From Sphingomonadales bacterium (GTDB lineage: Bacteria; Pseudomonadota; Alphaproteobacteria; Sphingomonadales; Sphingomonadaceae), in the NCBI GenBank assembly GCA_027489295.1, contig JAIYAA010000369.1, forward strand, positions 1 to 8,597: a stretch of 8,597 nucleotides of DNA, read 5' to 3'. Position 1 is the first letter of the stretch. Every line of letters starts with the position of its first letter. The notes below the pieces were generated by a model that had not been told where the DNA came from, did no database searches, and saw nothing but the letters and a program-made list of their open reading frames with translations. The position numbers were made by a program, and so were the translations under genes. Shown here piece after piece: positions 6,747-8,597 of this stretch.

Positions 6747-8420
6747 TCACGCAGCTGCGTGGAAATCGTGATCCTCGGCATCGGGGCCGCCATTGCTCAG
6801 ATCGAGCGCGAAGCCGCTGACGCGTGCCTTCTGGTCGGCGATGCTGTTCGGCTTGTGCCGCGCGGCGGGCCTGGGGGCGGGCCGACGCGCCGGGGCGGCA
6901 GCGCGGGGGCGCGTGCCCTGGACCGAATCGACCTTGAAATAGGCGATGCTCGCCTGGAGCTCCTCGGCCTGCGCGGCGAGTTCCTCAGAGGTGGCGCTGA
7001 TCTGCTCGGAGGCGCCCGCATTCTGCTGGGTGACCTGGTCGAGCTGCTGGATCGCATCGTTGATCTGCGCGGCGCCGATGTCCTGCTCGCGGCAGGCGGC
7101 GCTGATCTCGCTGACCAGCTCGGCGGTGCGGCGGATGTCCGGCACCAGGCGTCCGAGCATTTCGCCTGCCTCGGCGGCGGCCTTCACCGTTTCGCTCGAG
7201 ACCGAGCTGATCTCGGCGGCGGCGCCCTGGCTGCGCTCGGCGAGCTTGCGGACCTCGGAGGCGACCACCGCGAAGCCGCGGCCATGCTCGCCGGCGCGCG
7301 CGGCTTCCACCGCGGCGTTGAGCGCGAGCAGGTCGGTCTGGCGGGCGATTTCCTGGACGATGCCGATCTTCTCGGCGATCGTCCGCATCGCGCCGACGGC
7401 ACGTTCGACGGCGACGCCGCTCAGTTCGGCATCCTTGGACGACTGGCGCGCGATCTTCTCGGTCTGCGCGGCGTTGTCGGCGTTCTGCTTGATGTTGGCG
7501 GCCATCTCTTCCATCGACGCGGAGGCCTGCTCGGCGGCGGCGGCCTGCTCGGTCGCGCCCTGCGACACCTGCTCGGCGCTCGACGACAGTTCCTGGCTGC
7601 CCGAGGAGACGTTGGTCGACGCGACGGTGGCGTCGGCGATCACGCCGCGCAGACGATCGACCATGGTGTTGACGGTATCGACCAGATCCTTGATCTCGTC
7701 GTTGCTCGAAATCGCGACACGCTGGTTCAGGTCGCCGTCCGCGACCGCGGTGATCGCGGTGGAGACGCGGGCGAGGCCGCTCGAGACGGTGCGCGAGATC
7801 CACCAGGCGCCGCCGACCGCGATCGTCAGCGCGAGGCCGGCGACGGCGTACAGCAGCGTCGATGCGGTGCCGTACAGCGCGTTGGTGTCGCTGTCGGCCT
7901 GCGCCATCTGGGCCTTGGACAGCGTTACCAGCTGCCCGACCAGATCGCTCACCGCGAGCACGGCGTCGCGCGATCGCGTCATCGAAAGCTTGGCCGCTTC
8001 GGCATTCTTGTTGGCGTTCGCCAGCGCGCGGATCTGCTCGCTGATCGGCACATATTCGTTGAACTTGGCGTCGATCTGCATCCACAGCGGCTTGCCCTGC
8101 GCGGTCGCGCCGGCCAGTCCCTTGGCGATCAGCGCCTGCACCTCGCCGCGCCCCTTCAGCAGGTCGGCGTCGAACTTGCGGGTGAGTTCGAGGTCGTCCG
8201 TCAGCGCCATGTTCTTTTCCTGGCGCACGACATAGCCCAGCTTGGCGTCGATGCTCTGGGCGATATCCAGCCGGGCGGCGGGGCCGCTGATGACGTCGGT
8301 GGTCGCCTGGTTGAGCAGCGCCAGGCGCGTGCTGGCGACGACGACGACGATCAGCATCAGCGTGATCAGCACGCCGAAGGTAAAGCCTAGTTTCATCTTG
8401 ATCGTAGCACGCATGGTCAT
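6747..8420 (-). CDS. Transmembrane methyl-accepting chemotaxis receptor with a single HAMP
   Basis: 557 residues from ATG 8418-8420, stop TGA 6747-6749. A GAGGA site (8424-8428) lies close before this ATG; an in-frame ATG two codons later (8412-8414) gives a more usual spacing and an MRATIKMKL start like the neighbouring receptor, so the true start is uncertain by two residues. Layout: TM1 about 10-30 (Val-rich); periplasmic helical bundle about 31-187, with RQEKNMAL (66-73); TM2 about 188-208; HAMP about 209-255; signalling hairpin 256-498, with its tip at about 364-383 and methylation glutamates at 304-305. A basic Pro/Ala/Arg linker (499-524) and a 33-residue tail ending [14 protein letters not shown] follow. 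The sensor half differs from that of the neighbouring receptor, apart from a shared NKNAEA segment, so it likely detects a different signal through the same CheA/CheW system. Confidence 0.94.
   Translation of the reverse strand: MTMRATIKMKLGFTFGVLITLMLIVVVVASTRLALLNQATTDVISGPAARLDIAQSIDAKLGYVVRQEKNMALTDDLELTRKFDADLLKGRGEVQALIAKGLAGATAQGKPLWMQIDAKFNEYVPISEQIRALANANKNAEAAKLSMTRSRDAVLAVSDLVGQLVTLSKAQMAQADSDTNALYGTASTLLYAVAGLALTIAVGGAWWISRTVSSGLARVSTAITAVADGDLNQRVAISSNDEIKDLVDTVNTMVDRLRGVIADATVASTNVSSGSQELSSSAEQVSQGATEQAAAAEQASASMEEMAANIKQNADNAAQTEKIARQSSKDAELSGVAVERAVGAMRTIAEKIGIVQEIARQTDLLALNAAVEAARAGEHGRGFAVVASEVRKLAERSQGAAAEISSVSSETVKAAAEAGEMLGRLVPDIRRTAELVSEISAACREQDIGAAQINDAIQQLDQVTQQNAGASEQISATSEELAAQAEELQASIAYFKVDSVQGTRPRAAAPARRPAPRPAARHKPNSIADQKARVSGFALDLSNGGPDAEDHDFHAAA
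6927..7655 (-). repeat. Paralogous signalling-domain repeat, copy in the first receptor
   Basis: This is the partner of 5114-5842. The identical blocks are at 7071-7139 and 7450-7516. Being direct repeats in the same orientation, the two copies could recombine to delete or fuse receptors, or be kept alike by gene conversion. Confidence 0.9.
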
Positions 8421-8433
8421 CGTTCCTCGAAAC

Positions 8434-8477
8434 GGGGGGCCGCCAAGGTCGGCCGTGCGGGGGTGGGGCGGGGGAGG
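8434..8477. other. G-rich plus-strand tract with a small hairpin in the gap before the first receptor
   Basis: The 58-base gap 8421-8478 holds runs of six, five, four and five G on the plus strand (8434-8439, 8459-8463, 8465-8468, 8470-8474), the last three separated by single bases. Between the first two runs sits an inverted repeat, GGCCG (8438-8442) with CGGCC (8450-8454). The operon mRNA is C-rich here. There is no T-run, so it is not an ordinary terminator. Confidence 0.5.
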
Positions 8478-8478
8478 A

Positions 8479-8597
8479 TCACGCCGCGCTCTCGGCGAGG
8501 GCGGTGCCGAGATGGGCGGCGAAGATGGCGTGGAGGTCGGGCAGGACGACGATGCCGTGGGTGCGCCGCACGAGAGTGCGGACGAACTGGCGGCGCC
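8479..8597 (-). CDS. CheW-like protein, C-terminal end (partial)
   Basis: Reading in from the right edge on the minus strand, 38 codons precede TGA 8479-8481; the rest of the gene lies outside the window. The segment [20 protein letters not shown] followed by AIFAAHL aligns with the end of the CheW in this window ([20 protein letters not shown] then KIF): aromatic, two hydrophobics, Arg, Gly, VVL, Asp and IF fall in the same places. It is therefore probably the final strand and helix of a second CheW domain, either a separate coupling protein or the end of a larger CheW-domain protein such as CheA or CheV, which cannot be told apart here. It is the first visible gene of the operon, 58 bases before the first receptor. 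Confidence 0.62.
   Translation of the reverse strand, partial: RRQFVRTLVRRTHGIVVLPDLHAIFAAHLGTALAESAA

Noticed and set aside
6719..6793. Longer N-terminus of the second receptor from an ATG at 6793
   Set aside because: It would overlap the first receptor gene by 47 bases, lacks a ribosome-binding site, and would place 25 polar residues before the first membrane helix; ATG 6718 has a good site.
8338..8350. GAC-type triplet run as a microsatellite
   Set aside because: It encodes the Val run of the first membrane helix in the receptor and is explained by that; only four repeats.
6543..8390. Plus-strand open frame of 615 codons opposite the first receptor
   Set aside because: It is the same shadow effect; its similarity to the previous one comes only from the duplicated receptor signalling domain.

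Overview
This window looks like a chromosomal piece of a GC-rich alphaproteobacterium, most likely a sphingomonad. That placement rests on the overall composition, on the alphaproteobacterial style of the chemotaxis proteins, and on the look of the pheT end and of the tRNA promoter. It is an inference from sequence character; no database search was possible.

Left part (1-697, plus strand): the last 44 codons of pheT (phenylalanyl-tRNA synthetase beta chain), then, four bases later, a 138-residue cysteine-containing protein I do not recognise, then a complete tRNA-Arg with anticodon ACG and an encoded CCA end. A 45-base spacer (698-742) separates this from the convergent minus-strand block.

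Right part (743-8597, minus strand): a tightly packed chemotaxis operon read from right to left. In transcription order it holds the C-terminal end of a CheW-like protein (cut by the window edge), a transmembrane chemoreceptor of 557 residues, a second transmembrane chemoreceptor of 598 residues, cheW, cheR, cheB, and a soluble, degenerate receptor-like protein of 570 residues ending in seven aspartates. Spacings are short: 58, 28, a 4-base ATGA overlap, 17, a 1-base TGATG overlap, and 21 bases. This indicates one transcript with translational coupling. The operon promoter and any cheA or cheY genes must lie beyond the right edge or elsewhere; no such gene is in the window.

How the genes work together: the two receptors share an almost identical signalling domain (10 differences in 243 aligned residues) but have different periplasmic domains, so they probably report different stimuli to the same CheA/CheW array. 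CheR and CheB methylate and demethylate the receptors. Points worth a second look are: (a) a single extra HAMP unit of exactly 40 codons in one receptor; (b) a conserved acidic C-terminal tail on both receptors that is not the classical NWETF type and could be a CheR/CheB docking tail; (c) the soluble protein with two receptor-tip-like segments and a degraded CheA/CheW contact surface; and (d) long identical DNA blocks suggesting gene conversion. The core is a recognisable chemotaxis operon rather than a new kind of system. The soluble tip protein is the least understood member.
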